64,000 bases of DNA from positions 51,722-115,721 of the forward strand of contig OMXS01000008.1 in assembly GCA_900315095.1 (NCBI GenBank), given 5' to 3'. Of this stretch, positions 8,221 to 17,938 are shown in pieces. The position numbers and the translations under genes are program-made. The stretch comes from an uncultured Prevotellaceae bacterium. GTDB lineage: Bacteria; Bacteroidota; Bacteroidia; Bacteroidales; Bacteroidaceae. Under the pieces are notes generated by a model that had not been told where the DNA came from, made no database searches, and saw only the letters and a list, made by a program, of their open reading frames with translations. Within the stretch, counting starts at the first letter, position 1. Every line of letters starts with the position of its first letter.

Positions 8221-9855
8221 ATGAAAAAGTCTATTAAATATATATTCTCGGCAGCAGCATTGGCACTTGCTTTGGGTACCACGTCGTGTACAGGAGACTT
8301 GGACGTAACCCCAATCGACCCGAACCTTCAGACTGGAGATAAAATCAGTCCTGACGCGCTGCTGAACAAATGTTATGGCGTAATGGCACTTGCAGGACAG
8401 ACAGGTCCCGATGGTGACAGCGACGTTGACGGTATTGACGGCGGTACCTCGGGTTACTACCGCCAGTTGTGGAACTCTAACGAACTCACCACTGACGAGG
8501 CAATCTGCGGTTGGGGTGACACAGGTATCTATCCTTTCTGTATCAATGCAATAGACAAGAGCCACCCTATGCTCCGTGGTTTCTATTACAGACTCTATGT
8601 TGCAATTGCTTTCTGTAACCAGTATCTTGAGGAATTCAGCGATTATGACGCAACAAAGACTGCAGAGGTTCGTTTCCTCCGTGCTCTTGACTATTACTTC
8701 CTCTTGGATGGTTATGGCAATGTTCCTTTCACTCTTCATGTAACATCGGCAAAACCAACGCAGATTCAGCGTGCTGACCTCTATGAATGGCTGGAGCAGG
8801 AGTTGCTTGAGATTGAGCCTCTTCTTAGCGATGCAAAGGCAAAGACCTCAAGTGATGCCAACTATGGTCGTGTTGATAAAGCAGCTGCATGGTTCCTTCT
8901 CATGCGTCTCTATCTGAACGCAGAGGTTTACACTGGCACCCCACAGTGGAGTAAGGCAGCAGAGTATGCTCAGAAGGTTATGAATTCTGACTATAAACTC
9001 TATACCAACGATAAGGGAAACTATAGTGCATATGCACAGCTATTCATGGGTGACAATGGCGAGAACGGTGCTTCTGTAGAGGCTGTGTTCCCAATCCTTC
9101 AGGATGGTCTTACAACTCAGTCTTATGGTACTTCAACATTCCTTATGGCTGGTTCTATCGACGCTAATGTTCATATCTTCAGTTCCGATGTAAAGGGTGG
9201 CAACTCTTCAGAGGGTTGGGGCGGTAACCGCATGCGTCCAGACCTTGTTGCTAAGTTCTTCCCAAACAACGACGCTCCTAATGTGGCAGCATACGCTATG
9301 CCAGAGGCAGCAGGTGACGACCGTGCGATGTTCGACGGTGAGGGACGCGAGGTTGATGGAACCGAGACACTTGCTGATATCAACTCTGAAGGACACTTTG
9401 TTCGTGGTTTTGCTGTTTGCAAGTTCAATAACTTCAATACAGCAGGTGCCGCTGGTCATGGTTCTAAGTATAGCGATGCAGATGTGTTCCTCTTCCGTGT
9501 TGCTGAGGCTTACCTCACTTATGCTGAGGCTACAGCACGTCAGAATGGCGGAACTGTTACTTCTGATGGCTTGAATGCAATCAACGCACTGCGCAGCCGC
9601 GCTCATGCAGAGACAAAGGCAAACTTCACTCTGAACGAGATATGCGACGAATGGAGCCGCGAACTCTATTATGAGGCAGTCCGTCGTCCTACTCTTATCC
9701 GTTTCGGTCGTTACGCAGGCAATGTGAACTACAACTGGTCATGGAAAGGTGGCGTGAAGAGTGGTCGCAACATATCTGCTCACCTCTCTCTCTTCCCAAT
9801 CCCGGAGACCGACCTCATTGCTAATGGTAATCTCGTGCAGAATCCTGGATATTAA
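8221..9855 (+). CDS. susD: SusD-type surface starch-binding lipoprotein
   Basis: A 544-residue lipoprotein of the RagB/SusD family that forms the lid on the SusC pore. The start at 8221 (MKKSIKYIFSAAALALALGT) gives a clean type II signal peptide with the lipobox LGTTSC; an in-frame ATG 9 bases upstream adds nothing. The protein then shows the family's helical TPR-like core (for example RFLRALDYYFLLDGYGNVP and 'AEAYLTYAEATAR') and the C-terminal 'FPIPETDLIANGNLVQNPGY', the usual SusD ending. Second gene of the susCDEF operon. Confidence 0.95.
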   Translation: MKKSIKYIFSAAALALALGTTSCTGDLDVTPIDPNLQTGDKISPDALLNKCYGVMALAGQTGPDGDSDVDGIDGGTSGYYRQLWNSNELTTDEAICGWGDTGIYPFCINAIDKSHPMLRGFYYRLYVAIAFCNQYLEEFSDYDATKTAEVRFLRALDYYFLLDGYGNVPFTLHVTSAKPTQIQRADLYEWLEQELLEIEPLLSDAKAKTSSDANYGRVDKAAAWFLLMRLYLNAEVYTGTPQWSKAAEYAQKVMNSDYKLYTNDKGNYSAYAQLFMGDNGENGASVEAVFPILQDGLTTQSYGTSTFLMAGSIDANVHIFSSDVKGGNSSEGWGGNRMRPDLVAKFFPNNDAPNVAAYAMPEAAGDDRAMFDGEGREVDGTETLADINSEGHFVRGFAVCKFNNFNTAGAAGHGSKYSDADVFLFRVAEAYLTYAEATARQNGGTVTSDGLNAINALRSRAHAETKANFTLNEICDEWSRELYYEAVRRPTLIRFGRYAGNVNYNWSWKGGVKSGRNISAHLSLFPIPETDLIANGNLVQNPGY

Positions 9856-9882
9856 AACAATAACAAATAAAGCATATTCATT

Positions 9883-11088
9883 ATGAAAAATATAATCAAG
9901 TCAACATTGCTGCTGCTTTGCAGTGTGTGCATGTTCACTGCATGTAACGACGACCTTGACCACAACCCTGTGCTTCAGTCGCCTACTACATTCAAACTGA
10001 ACAATCCTGCTTACGCAGCCATTGTAACCGATTTGGCATCTTCGACCTCCCTTCCTTTCACATGGTCACAGCCAGATTATGGTTTCCCTGTTGCTGCAGA
10101 GTATGAACTTCAGGTGTCAACAAAAAACGACTGGAGCATTTCTGACGCTCAAGCTGCTGCTGATGAGTCGGGTGAGACCATCCCTACCTATGTCAGCGTT
10201 GGTACTCCTACTGGAGAATGTGCTACATCTATTGATGCTGCTGACGTGGCTAAGGCTATGCAGCAGATGGAACAGTGGCCTGAAGGTCAGGTTCCGTCAA
10301 CACAGGTGCTCTATGTGCGTGCAACTTCTACGCTTGCCGGAAATACCATCTACTCTAACGTAGTAGAGATAAACACCGTTCCTTATTATGTAGAGCTTAA
10401 GGATGCCGCACCTCTGTTGTGGTATGCTGTTGGTAGCTTTATCGGCGGTGGTTGGGGTAATGGCGCCGACCAGATTGGTAATGGTCTGATGCCTATGTTC
10501 CCGGCTAAGGACGCAGAGTTCGACAAGAAGACAGGTCTTGGCATTATCGACCTCACATTCTACATTCCTGAGGGCGGTCAGTTCAAGTTCGTTCAGATAC
10601 CAGGTAACTGGGATATCCAGAAGAATTATGCAGATTTCTTCGGTGATGGAACCAACGAATATTTCGAGTCCAACAGCGACGGAAACCTCTGCCTTAAGGA
10701 AGGCAAGGCAGGTTACTATGTAGCAACCTTCAACACTGCTAACGATGAGATTTCTATCGAACCTGCTACAGGTATCAAGGGCACTGTTTACAACTCTATT
10801 GCAATGCCTGGTTCACACAACGAATGGAATGCGGCATCCACTACCGATGCGCTTACACTCTGCGGTATGAAAGACGGCGGTGAAAGCCACATCTGGATGG
10901 GCAACTTCAAGCTCAGTGCTTGCGAACTTAAGTTTGCTGCTAACGGCAACTGGGATGTTAACTGGGGTGCTGCAGGATTCCCATACGGCGTTGGCGTACA
11001 GAATGGAAGCAATATTCCTGTATCAGAAGGTGATTACACCGTATTCTTGAACGACCTCACAGGTCAGTATATGTTTATCAGTAAATAA
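9883..11088 (+). CDS. susE: SusE-type starch-binding outer-membrane lipoprotein
   Basis: A 401-residue lipoprotein (lipobox CMFTAC). Residues about 28-170 match the SusE N-terminal domain (SPTTFKLNNPAYAA; ADEYELQVS-like 'AAEYELQVST'), and the remainder contains two beta-sandwich starch-binding modules: one from about 180 (WYAVGSFIGGGWGNG) and one from about 305 (AMPGSHNEWNAAS). SusE proteins hold starch chains at the cell surface and hand them to SusC/SusD. Third gene of the operon, 27 bp after susD; a hairpin separates it from the next gene. Confidence 0.88.
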   Translation: MKNIIKSTLLLLCSVCMFTACNDDLDHNPVLQSPTTFKLNNPAYAAIVTDLASSTSLPFTWSQPDYGFPVAAEYELQVSTKNDWSISDAQAAADESGETIPTYVSVGTPTGECATSIDAADVAKAMQQMEQWPEGQVPSTQVLYVRATSTLAGNTIYSNVVEINTVPYYVELKDAAPLLWYAVGSFIGGGWGNGADQIGNGLMPMFPAKDAEFDKKTGLGIIDLTFYIPEGGQFKFVQIPGNWDIQKNYADFFGDGTNEYFESNSDGNLCLKEGKAGYYVATFNTANDEISIEPATGIKGTVYNSIAMPGSHNEWNAASTTDALTLCGMKDGGESHIWMGNFKLSACELKFAANGNWDVNWGAAGFPYGVGVQNGSNIPVSEGDYTVFLNDLTGQYMFISK

Positions 11089-11103
11089 AAAACAGATTGC
11101 CTT

Positions 11104-11125
11104 GCCGCCTACTTGTTTAGGCGGC
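11104..11125 (+). other. Hairpin between susE and the susF-like gene
   Basis: GCCGCCTA and TAGGCGGC form a perfect 8-bp GC-rich stem with a 6-base loop. No U-run follows, so it is more likely an mRNA stability or processing element, or a partial attenuator, than a full terminator. Confidence 0.6.
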
Positions 11126-11152
11126 GGGCATACTAAAAACAATATCTGAAAT

Positions 11153-12523
11153 ATGAAGAAATTTATGACAATGCTCAGCGCAGTCCTGCTTCTCGTAGGA
11201 TGTTCTGGCAATGAATATGAAGACTGGCAGTCACCACAGAGCCACGAAGCAGAGGATGCTATCGTAATACCAGGCTTATCGGCTTCTGCAGTTGATGTAA
11301 TCAACTTCAACGATGTCACACTCTCTGACGATTTTGACCTTATCGCTTATACCCTTTCTGGCAATCTGCCCGATGGCTTCTCTGTCATGAAGGCTATAAT
11401 GGAATTTGATGGTGCCACAATAGATGCCAATGCGGAAGGCAAGGTGTCGAGCAAAGCCCTCTGCGATTATTTCGGTTCTGTATATGGCGTTCGTCCTGTG
11501 GAGCGTGAGGCAAATGCAAAGGTAATCCTCAATGTGATGGTTAACGGTGTGGCAACAAATGTTGATGCTGGCACAATCACTGTGAAGGCCATCCCGCAGG
11601 CACCAGAGATTGAGAGCAATTACTACATCACTGGTACAATAAATGGCTGGAAAAACTCTGACAATACCTACGTTGTTACCAACGACGGCAGCGATCCTTA
11701 TGAGAACCCGACATTCGGTATCACCATCAGTGTTGATAAACTTCAGGGCAATGCGCTCGAGTTCAAACTCACACCAGAATCAAAGATAGGTACAGAAGAC
11801 TGGAACAGTTGTCTTGCTGCAGCCAATGAGGAAGGCAAGTTCAACTACAACAACGTTGGCGGCAACTTCTGGGTTCCCGCAGCACCGGCAGAGGCTAAGT
11901 ATCTGCGCCTTACCTTCAACATGCTCGACCAGACTTGGTCTTACGAATATATAGCATTTGCACCATTTATCTATGAGATAGGCAATGAAGGTGGTTGGTC
12001 GGAGAATCATCCGCTGGCAAGCAATGGTGACGGCACATATACCGGTTTTGTTTATCTCAACGGCGAGTTCAAGTTCAAGCCTAATGCTGACAACTGGACT
12101 GACGACTGGGAGTGGGACGGCGATGGCAAGATTAGCGTCAACGGTCAGGGCAACGTGCCTGCTGCAACAGGTCTCCACCGTATTGATGTTGACATTGTCA
12201 ACCTCACTTACACCCTCTCTAAGATTGACTTCGTCGATATGATTGGCGATGCCACAGCAGGAGGATGGAATAACGGTACAGTGCTCACTTGGGATGATGC
12301 AGAGGGTTGCTTCAGCGTTATAACATCTATAGCAGCGCAGGGCACCGTGAAGTTCCGTGGCAACGGCACATGGGATAACTTCGACGGCAACTGGGGCGGC
12401 ACGCTCGCTGACCTTATCAACGGTAGCAATGACAACTGTGAACCTACAGTGCGTGGCGAAAACGTTAAGGTACGCTTCTATGCTAAGGGTAACTGCTACG
12501 CTACAATGGAAGAGGTGCATTAA
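11153..12523 (+). CDS. SusF/SusE-like surface starch-binding lipoprotein
   Basis: A 456-residue lipoprotein (lipobox LLLVGC) and last gene of the susCDEF operon. After a short linker and an Ig-like N-terminal region (about 30-155) come repeated starch-binding modules: 'YYITGTINGWKNSDNTY' (from about 160), 'IYEIGNEGGWSENHPLAS' (from about 268) and 'DMIGDATAGGWNNGTVL' (from about 360). The aromatic W-rich starts of each module are the parts that stack on glucose rings in SusE and SusF. It lacks a recognisable SusE-type N-terminal domain, so SusF-like is the better label. A strong terminator follows. Confidence 0.8.
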   Translation: MKKFMTMLSAVLLLVGCSGNEYEDWQSPQSHEAEDAIVIPGLSASAVDVINFNDVTLSDDFDLIAYTLSGNLPDGFSVMKAIMEFDGATIDANAEGKVSSKALCDYFGSVYGVRPVEREANAKVILNVMVNGVATNVDAGTITVKAIPQAPEIESNYYITGTINGWKNSDNTYVVTNDGSDPYENPTFGITISVDKLQGNALEFKLTPESKIGTEDWNSCLAAANEEGKFNYNNVGGNFWVPAAPAEAKYLRLTFNMLDQTWSYEYIAFAPFIYEIGNEGGWSENHPLASNGDGTYTGFVYLNGEFKFKPNADNWTDDWEWDGDGKISVNGQGNVPAATGLHRIDVDIVNLTYTLSKIDFVDMIGDATAGGWNNGTVLTWDDAEGCFSVITSIAAQGTVKFRGNGTWDNFDGNWGGTLADLINGSNDNCEPTVRGENVKVRFYAKGNCYATMEEVH

Positions 12524-12548
12524 TTGTTCTCTTTATAACTGATAAGCT

Positions 12549-12585
12549 AGAGGGCGCTCCGTTTTCGGGGTGCCCTCTTTTTGCT
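12549..12585 (+). terminator. Rho-independent terminator of the susCDEF operon
   Basis: AGAGGGCGCTCCG and CGGGGTGCCCTCT pair around a TTTT loop and are followed by a T-run. Confidence 0.9.
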
Positions 12586-12616
12586 TTTATATTCCTCTTG
12601 AGACCAATTGAAATGT

Positions 12617-12628
12617 GCAAACGTTTGC
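12617..12628. promoter_or_regulatory. LacI-type operator of the amylase gene
   Basis: GCAAACGTTTGC, extended to the 16-bp palindrome GTGCAAACGTTTGCAC (12615-12630). Its edge lies 56 bp upstream of the -7 box at 12684. Confidence 0.8.
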
Positions 12629-12683
12629 ACTTTATAAATGAGTGAAAAGCAACATTTTATGAACATTGTGATTGTTTTTATGC

Positions 12684-12691
12684 TATCTTTG
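12684..12691 (+). promoter_or_regulatory. -7 promoter box of the amylase gene
   Basis: TATCTTTG, perfect TAnnTTTG match, 35 bases upstream of the ATG. Confidence 0.75.
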
Positions 12692-12725
12692 CATTCAGAA
12701 ACGTAAACAATAAAACTGCTACATT

Positions 12726-14801
12726 ATGAAATACCTTCTGAAATCAGTAATTGCGACGGCTATGCTGGTGCTTTGCTCTCAGACAGCAAGTGCTCAAGGA
12801 TGGCCTGAAAACTATGGTGGCGTCATGCTGCAGGGATTCTATTGGGACTCTTTTGCACAGTCGAAATGGACAAAGCTGGAGAGTCAGGCAGAGGATTTTG
12901 CCTCTACGTTCGATCTTATCTGGGTGCCACAAAGTGGCAACTGCGGAGGTACTTCTATGGGCTATGACGACTTGTACTGGTTCCCAGGAGGCAACCATTA
13001 TTCCAGTTCTTTTGGCACTGAGGTGGAACTGCGAAACATGATTTCAACCTTCAAGAGCAAAGGTATTGGTGTCATTGCAGACGTGGTTGTTAACCATCGT
13101 AAGAACGTCAGCAACTGGGTTGACTTCCCTATCGAGACTTATAATGGTGTTACCTACCAGATGAAGTCCACCGATATTTGCAAAGACGATGACGGCGGTG
13201 CTACATTGGAATGGGCCAACAGCAACGGCTACTCGCTCAGTTCTAACAATGACTCTGGCGAAGGTTGGGGTGGCATGCGTGACCTTGACCACCACAGCAC
13301 AAACGTGCAGAACATCTGTAAGGCCTATACAAAGATGCTCATCGATGACCTCGGCTATACAGGCTTTCGCTACGACATGGTGAAAGGTTTCTCGGGTTCC
13401 TATGTTAGAGACTATAACAACTACGCAAAGCCGCAGTTCTCTGTAGGTGAATGTTGGGATGGTTCAAACACTATCAAGAACTGGATAGATGCCACAGAAA
13501 AAACTAGTGCTGCCTTTGATTTCCAATTCCGCTACACGGTACGCAATGCCATCAACAGCGCAGACTGGAGCCAATTAGGAAAGCAGAATGAAGGCAACTG
13601 GCCTTTAGTTAGCAGCAGTTTCAACAGCGGCAATTATCGTCAGTATGCTGTGACATTCGTGGAAAACCATGATACGGAAAGGCGCGCAAATGCTGAGCAG
13701 GACCCGATAAAGAAGGACACTTTGGCGGCAAATGCATACCTGCTCGCTATGCCAGGCACCCCGTGTGTGTTCTATACACACTGGCTCGCCTATAAGGATG
13801 AGATAAAGGCGATGGTTGCAGCGCGTAAACTGGCAGGTATAAACAACCAGAGCACATATTCCAACATGCGCAGCACAGCAACTTACTATGCCAACGCTGT
13901 GAAGACTGATGGCGAAAACCGTTTGATGGTTGTTGTCGGAAGCAATCCCGATGGCTATGTTCCGTCAAGTGGCTCGTACACCCTTATCCTCTCGGGTTAT
14001 CATTACCGCTACTACCTTGCCAACTCGCTTGAAACAGCATGGGCAGATAAGGCTTCAGGCGTTTATACCGATGCATTCAAAGTGAAACTGACTGCTGTAA
14101 GTGCTACCAGTGGTGCGCAACTCGTTTACACCACCGATGGTACCACACCTACTGCAAGCAGCAAGAAGGCATCAAGCGGTGCTGAGATTGACATCACAGA
14201 GAGTTGCACTTTGAAGGTGGGACTGCTTGTTGCAGGTGCCGTGAAGGGTATCATCGAGCGCAACTACACCATCGAAGAGAACACCTTCGACCCGAAGACA
14301 ATTACCGTTTATTGCCGTGTGGGCGCTGGAGTCAGCGGCTGGACAACAATGAACTACTGGACTTGGAGTGACTTCGGTCATGAACCGACCAACAGAAGTT
14401 GGCCAGGTGACCGTATCACAGCAACAAAGCAGGTTGACGGATATACATGGTATTATAAGGAGTACACGCTTACAAGCGAGGACGACTATGTTAACTTCGT
14501 GTTCAGCAACGGCAGCGGTTCTCCACAGTCGGTTGATATCAATAACGTTAAGGACACCAAGTTCTTCGTAATACGCAATGAGAAGGACGGCGCAGGTCAC
14601 TATTATGTTGACGATGTGACACCAACATCGGGCATCGACTACCTACGCTCAACATTCAACCCTCAGCGTGCTGCGCTCAACGTTTACAGTATCGACGGCC
14701 GTCTCGTGCGCACTATGCCTGCTGGAGCATCGGCAAGCGACGCGCTCAACTCGCTGCCACACGGAATATACATCGTGAACGGCAAGAAGGTCGTGAAGTG
14801 A
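12726..14801 (+). CDS. Secreted GH13 alpha-amylase with starch-binding module and sorting tail
   Basis: A 691-residue enzyme that cleaves internal alpha-1,4 bonds of starch. Signal peptide ends at TASAQ with no lipobox Cys, unlike the lipoprotein SusG. The GH13 catalytic domain (about 24-430) has DVVVNH, FRYDMVKG (nucleophile Asp near 215), GECWDG (acid/base Glu near 241) and ENHDTE (third Asp near 315). Then a chitobiase-C-like segment (about 448-510, VYTTDGTTPTAS), a probable CBM26-type starch-binding module (about 520-630), and a C-terminal tail (about 645-691, LNVYSIDGRLVRTMPAG to NGKKVVK) of the kind recognised by type IX secretion. Monocistronic, with its own LacI-type operator, promoter and terminator. 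It probably replaces SusG in this locus. Confidence 0.92.
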   Translation: MKYLLKSVIATAMLVLCSQTASAQGWPENYGGVMLQGFYWDSFAQSKWTKLESQAEDFASTFDLIWVPQSGNCGGTSMGYDDLYWFPGGNHYSSSFGTEVELRNMISTFKSKGIGVIADVVVNHRKNVSNWVDFPIETYNGVTYQMKSTDICKDDDGGATLEWANSNGYSLSSNNDSGEGWGGMRDLDHHSTNVQNICKAYTKMLIDDLGYTGFRYDMVKGFSGSYVRDYNNYAKPQFSVGECWDGSNTIKNWIDATEKTSAAFDFQFRYTVRNAINSADWSQLGKQNEGNWPLVSSSFNSGNYRQYAVTFVENHDTERRANAEQDPIKKDTLAANAYLLAMPGTPCVFYTHWLAYKDEIKAMVAARKLAGINNQSTYSNMRSTATYYANAVKTDGENRLMVVVGSNPDGYVPSSGSYTLILSGYHYRYYLANSLETAWADKASGVYTDAFKVKLTAVSATSGAQLVYTTDGTTPTASSKKASSGAEIDITESCTLKVGLLVAGAVKGIIERNYTIEENTFDPKTITVYCRVGAGVSGWTTMNYWTWSDFGHEPTNRSWPGDRITATKQVDGYTWYYKEYTLTSEDDYVNFVFSNGSGSPQSVDINNVKDTKFFVIRNEKDGAGHYYVDDVTPTSGIDYLRSTFNPQRAALNVYSIDGRLVRTMPAGASASDALNSLPHGIYIVNGKKVVK

Positions 14802-14888
14802 CCCGCCTGACTCTATAGAAGAAACACTGTACAACATAAAAAAGGATTCATGCTTGAATAAACATTAGGTTAAGTAAGATTGTAGTTC

Positions 14889-14930
14889 GAAACGCCTGCG
14901 ACGTGAGTCACGGGCGTTTCTTTTATTTGT
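14889..14930 (+). terminator. Terminator after the amylase gene
   Basis: GAAACGCC pairs with GGGCGTTTC around a loop of about 15 bases, followed by TTTTATTT. Confidence 0.75.
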
Positions 14931-14945
14931 TTGCATTACAATAAT

Positions 14946-14957
14946 GCAAACGTTTGC
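14946..14957. promoter_or_regulatory. LacI-type operator of malQ
   Basis: GCAAACGTTTGC, edge 57 bp upstream of the presumed -7 box at 15014. Confidence 0.8.
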
Positions 14958-15013
14958 GCAACTTATTTGTGCTTAAATGCCCTTTTTTAATATAAACAAC
15001 GCTTCTTTTTTCG

Positions 15014-15021
15014 TAATTTTA
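15014..15021 (+). promoter_or_regulatory. Presumed -7 promoter box of malQ
   Basis: TAATTTTA, one mismatch to TAnnTTTG. Chosen partly because its distance to the operator equals that in the other units. Confidence 0.45.
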
Positions 15022-15046
15022 CACCAAAATACTAACCATTGCTATT

Positions 15047-17773
15047 ATGAATCTACAATTTAATATCAATTATCAGACGAGTTTTGGAGAAGACCTAATA
15101 CTCAACCTCATTGACAAAAATGCCAAAGACGGAATAACAAAGTATAGAATGAACACTCTCGACGGAATGCGATGGACATGTGATTTGCGTCGAGAGGAGA
15201 AACTGGGCAGTGCCTTGACTTATTACTACAGCGTGGAGCGCAATGGTTCGGAGACACAGCACGAATGGCTGGTAGAACCGCACAAGCTGGAGATATCAAG
15301 TCATAAAGGCGAGCGCTACATCACATACGACCACTGGATTCAGATACCAGAAGACAGTTATCTCTATAGTTCGGCATTTACAGAGTGTGTTGCACGTCGT
15401 CGCCGTCGCGATGTGGTGCAGAACAAGAACAATGTAACGGTTCGTTTGAAGGTGCGTGCGCCACAGTTGCGCAGCAATCATCGTCTTGCAGTTGTCGGAG
15501 CACAGGAATTCCTTGGTGCCTGGCAGTTGCATGATGCAAAACCTATGGTTGAGCATCAGTGCAACGAGTGGATTATCGACTTCGAGGCATCTAACATGTC
15601 GGGCGTTACACTTGAGTTCAAGTTTGTTGCTCTCGACGAGAATCACGACATCATGCCGTTATGGGAGACTCAGGGCAACCGCATTGTCACGCTGCCGCCG
15701 ATGGGAGCAGGCGACGTGGTGGTCTATGAACTCGACCAGGCGTTCTTCCCCATTTATAACGTGAAGTGTGCTGGCACTCTAGTGCCTATATTCTCACTCC
15801 GTTCTAAGGACAGTTTCGGCGTTGGCGACTTCGGCGACCTTCGCAAGATGGTTGACTGGGTTTCAAAGACGGGACAACGCGTGCTACAGGTGCTGCCTAT
15901 CAACGACACCACAACCACCAAAACATGGACCGACTCTTATCCATATTCTTGCATCAGTATCTTTGCCCTTCATCCGCAGTATGTTGACTTCAAGCAACTT
16001 CCAGCACTAAAGGACGAGAAAGAGCGCAAGCGTATGGAAGCACTTCGCAAGGAACTCAACGCTCTGCCTCAGATAGACTACGAGCGTGTGAATGCTGCCA
16101 AGCAAGAGTATCTGCGCCTCCTTTTTGAGCAGGAGGGAAAAGAAGTGCTGGCGTCAGCGGCGTTCAAGACATTCTTCAAGGAAGAAGAGCTGTGGCTGGT
16201 TCCATACGCACAGTACAGTATGCTGCGCGACAAGAACGGCACAGCAGACTTCACAACATGGAAAGGCAACACCTCCTGGAACGAGGAAGACCGCAAGGCA
16301 CTCAGCAATCCCCGCAACAAGGCATTCAAGGACGTGTCATATTTCTATTACGTTCAGTTTGTGCTCAACCAGCAGATGAGCAGCGCCCACGAGTATGCAC
16401 GCTCCAAGGGAGTGGTGCTGAAGGGCGACATCCCTATCGGAGTGAACCGCACCGGATGTGATGTGTGGCAGGAGCCGCGCTACTTCAACCTTAACGGTCA
16501 GGCAGGAGCGCCGCCAGATGACTTCTCGGTGAACGGTCAGAACTGGGGATTCCCCACATACAACTGGGATGAGATGCTCGCTGATGGATGTCAGTGGTGG
16601 GTGCGCCGTTTCCAGAACATGTCGAAATATTTCGATGCATACCGCATAGACCACGTCCTCGGTTTCTTCCGTATATGGGAGATTCCTGTAGAGTCGGTTC
16701 ACGGTCTGCTCGGTCATTTCTCACCCGCACTCGGAATGACGCGCGAGGAGATAGAGGCATACGGGCTGAAGTGGCAGGAGAAACTGTTCACCGAACCGTT
16801 CATTACCGACTGGGTGCTCGACCGTGTGTTCCACGAGGATGCTGAGCGTATACGCAACAAGTTCCTGGAGTCTATCGGCGACGACCGCTACCGCATGAAG
16901 GAGCAGTACAACACTCAGCGCAAGATAGAGAAATGGTACGAGGATGTGACCGCCACCCAACAACAATCATCCATCACGCCTGAGTACCAAATGCCTTTGG
17001 CCTCGGTGCGCGACGGACTCTATGCTCTCATCAGCGATGTGCTCTTCGTGCGCGACCATAAGGATGAGAACCGCTTCCACCCGCGTATCTCTGTACAGTT
17101 CGATTTCATCTATGAGTCGCTTTTCGACAGTGACAAGTTCCTGTTCAACAAACTGTACAACGACTATTACTACCGTCGCAACAACCAGTTCTGGTATCGT
17201 GAGGCAATGAAGAAACTGCCGCTTCTGGTGCAGGCGACACGAATGCTGGTGTGTGCTGAGGATCTTGGAATGGTGCCCGACTGTGTTCCTTGGGTGATGA
17301 ACGAACTGCGCATATTGTCGCTCGAACTGCAGTCGATGCCTAAAGACCCGAATGTGCGTTTCGGTCATCTGTCACAGAACCCCTATCGCTCGGTGTGCAC
17401 TATATCAAGTCACGACATGCCTACGCTGCGCCAATGGTGGGATGAGGACGAGGCACGTACGCAGGAATATTTCAGCACGATGCTTCATCGCGAGAGTTAC
17501 GCACCGCATCCGCTGCCGGGATGGCTGGCAGGCGACATCATCTCGCGCCACCTCACATCGCCCTCGATGCTCTGCATCCTTTCTATTCAAGACTGGCTTG
17601 CTATCGACGAGAAACTGCGTCTTGCTGACGCAAATGCCGAGCGTATTAATATCCCAGCAAATCCCAAGCATTATTGGCGCTACCGCATGCACCTCAACAT
17701 TGAGGACTTGATGGCAAGCAAGGATTTTAATGAGGAGATACTGGATTTGATTCAGAGTAGTGGTAGGAAATAA
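15047..17773 (+). CDS. malQ: 4-alpha-glucanotransferase (GH77) with N-terminal CBM20 modules
   Basis: A 908-residue cytoplasmic amylomaltase of the long DPE2-like type. It moves maltooligosaccharide units between chains and frees glucose from maltose. Two CBM20-like starch-binding modules precede the catalytic domain (about 1-115 and 130-240, the second with 'VVGAQEFLGAWQLHDA'). GH77 begins near 255 (FSLRSKDSFGVGDFGDL). Catalytic residues are visible: nucleophile Asp in FDAYRIDH (near 532), acid/base Glu in CAEDLG (near 740) and the third Asp in SSHDMP (near 788). No signal peptide. Monocistronic with its own operator and terminator. Confidence 0.95.
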   Translation: MNLQFNINYQTSFGEDLILNLIDKNAKDGITKYRMNTLDGMRWTCDLRREEKLGSALTYYYSVERNGSETQHEWLVEPHKLEISSHKGERYITYDHWIQIPEDSYLYSSAFTECVARRRRRDVVQNKNNVTVRLKVRAPQLRSNHRLAVVGAQEFLGAWQLHDAKPMVEHQCNEWIIDFEASNMSGVTLEFKFVALDENHDIMPLWETQGNRIVTLPPMGAGDVVVYELDQAFFPIYNVKCAGTLVPIFSLRSKDSFGVGDFGDLRKMVDWVSKTGQRVLQVLPINDTTTTKTWTDSYPYSCISIFALHPQYVDFKQLPALKDEKERKRMEALRKELNALPQIDYERVNAAKQEYLRLLFEQEGKEVLASAAFKTFFKEEELWLVPYAQYSMLRDKNGTADFTTWKGNTSWNEEDRKALSNPRNKAFKDVSYFYYVQFVLNQQMSSAHEYARSKGVVLKGDIPIGVNRTGCDVWQEPRYFNLNGQAGAPPDDFSVNGQNWGFPTYNWDEMLADGCQWWVRRFQNMSKYFDAYRIDHVLGFFRIWEIPVESVHGLLGHFSPALGMTREEIEAYGLKWQEKLFTEPFITDWVLDRVFHEDAERIRNKFLESIGDDRYRMKEQYNTQRKIEKWYEDVTATQQQSSITPEYQMPLASVRDGLYALISDVLFVRDHKDENRFHPRISVQFDFIYESLFDSDKFLFNKLYNDYYYRRNNQFWYREAMKKLPLLVQATRMLVCAEDLGMVPDCVPWVMNELRILSLELQSMPKDPNVRFGHLSQNPYRSVCTISSHDMPTLRQWWDEDEARTQEYFSTMLHRESYAPHPLPGWLAGDIISRHLTSPSMLCILSIQDWLAIDEKLRLADANAERINIPANPKHYWRYRMHLNIEDLMASKDFNEEILDLIQSSGRK

Positions 17774-17786
17774 GACGATAGATAAG

Positions 17787-17818
17787 TGCCGTTGTTCATC
17801 AGGACAACGGCATTTTTA
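17787..17818 (+). terminator. Terminator after malQ
   Basis: TGCCGTTGT and ACAACGGCA form a perfect 9-bp stem followed by TTTTTAT. Confidence 0.9.
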
Positions 17819-17871
17819 TAGAGTTTGACAAAAGGACTACTGCTTGCTTTTTCCCTTCTGCACCGTCATTT

Positions 17872-17883
17872 GCAATCGATTGC
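17872..17883. promoter_or_regulatory. Variant LacI-type operator of susB
   Basis: GCAATCGATTGC, a 12-bp palindrome with the same outer bases as the other operators but ATCGAT at the centre. Its edge lies 56 bp upstream of the -7 box at 17939, the same distance as in the other units. Confidence 0.65.
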
Positions 17884-17938
17884 TCAGCCGTTTAAAAAAT
17901 AATGTGCTGTCGTTGAATAAGTTTTAAAAATAAATTAC

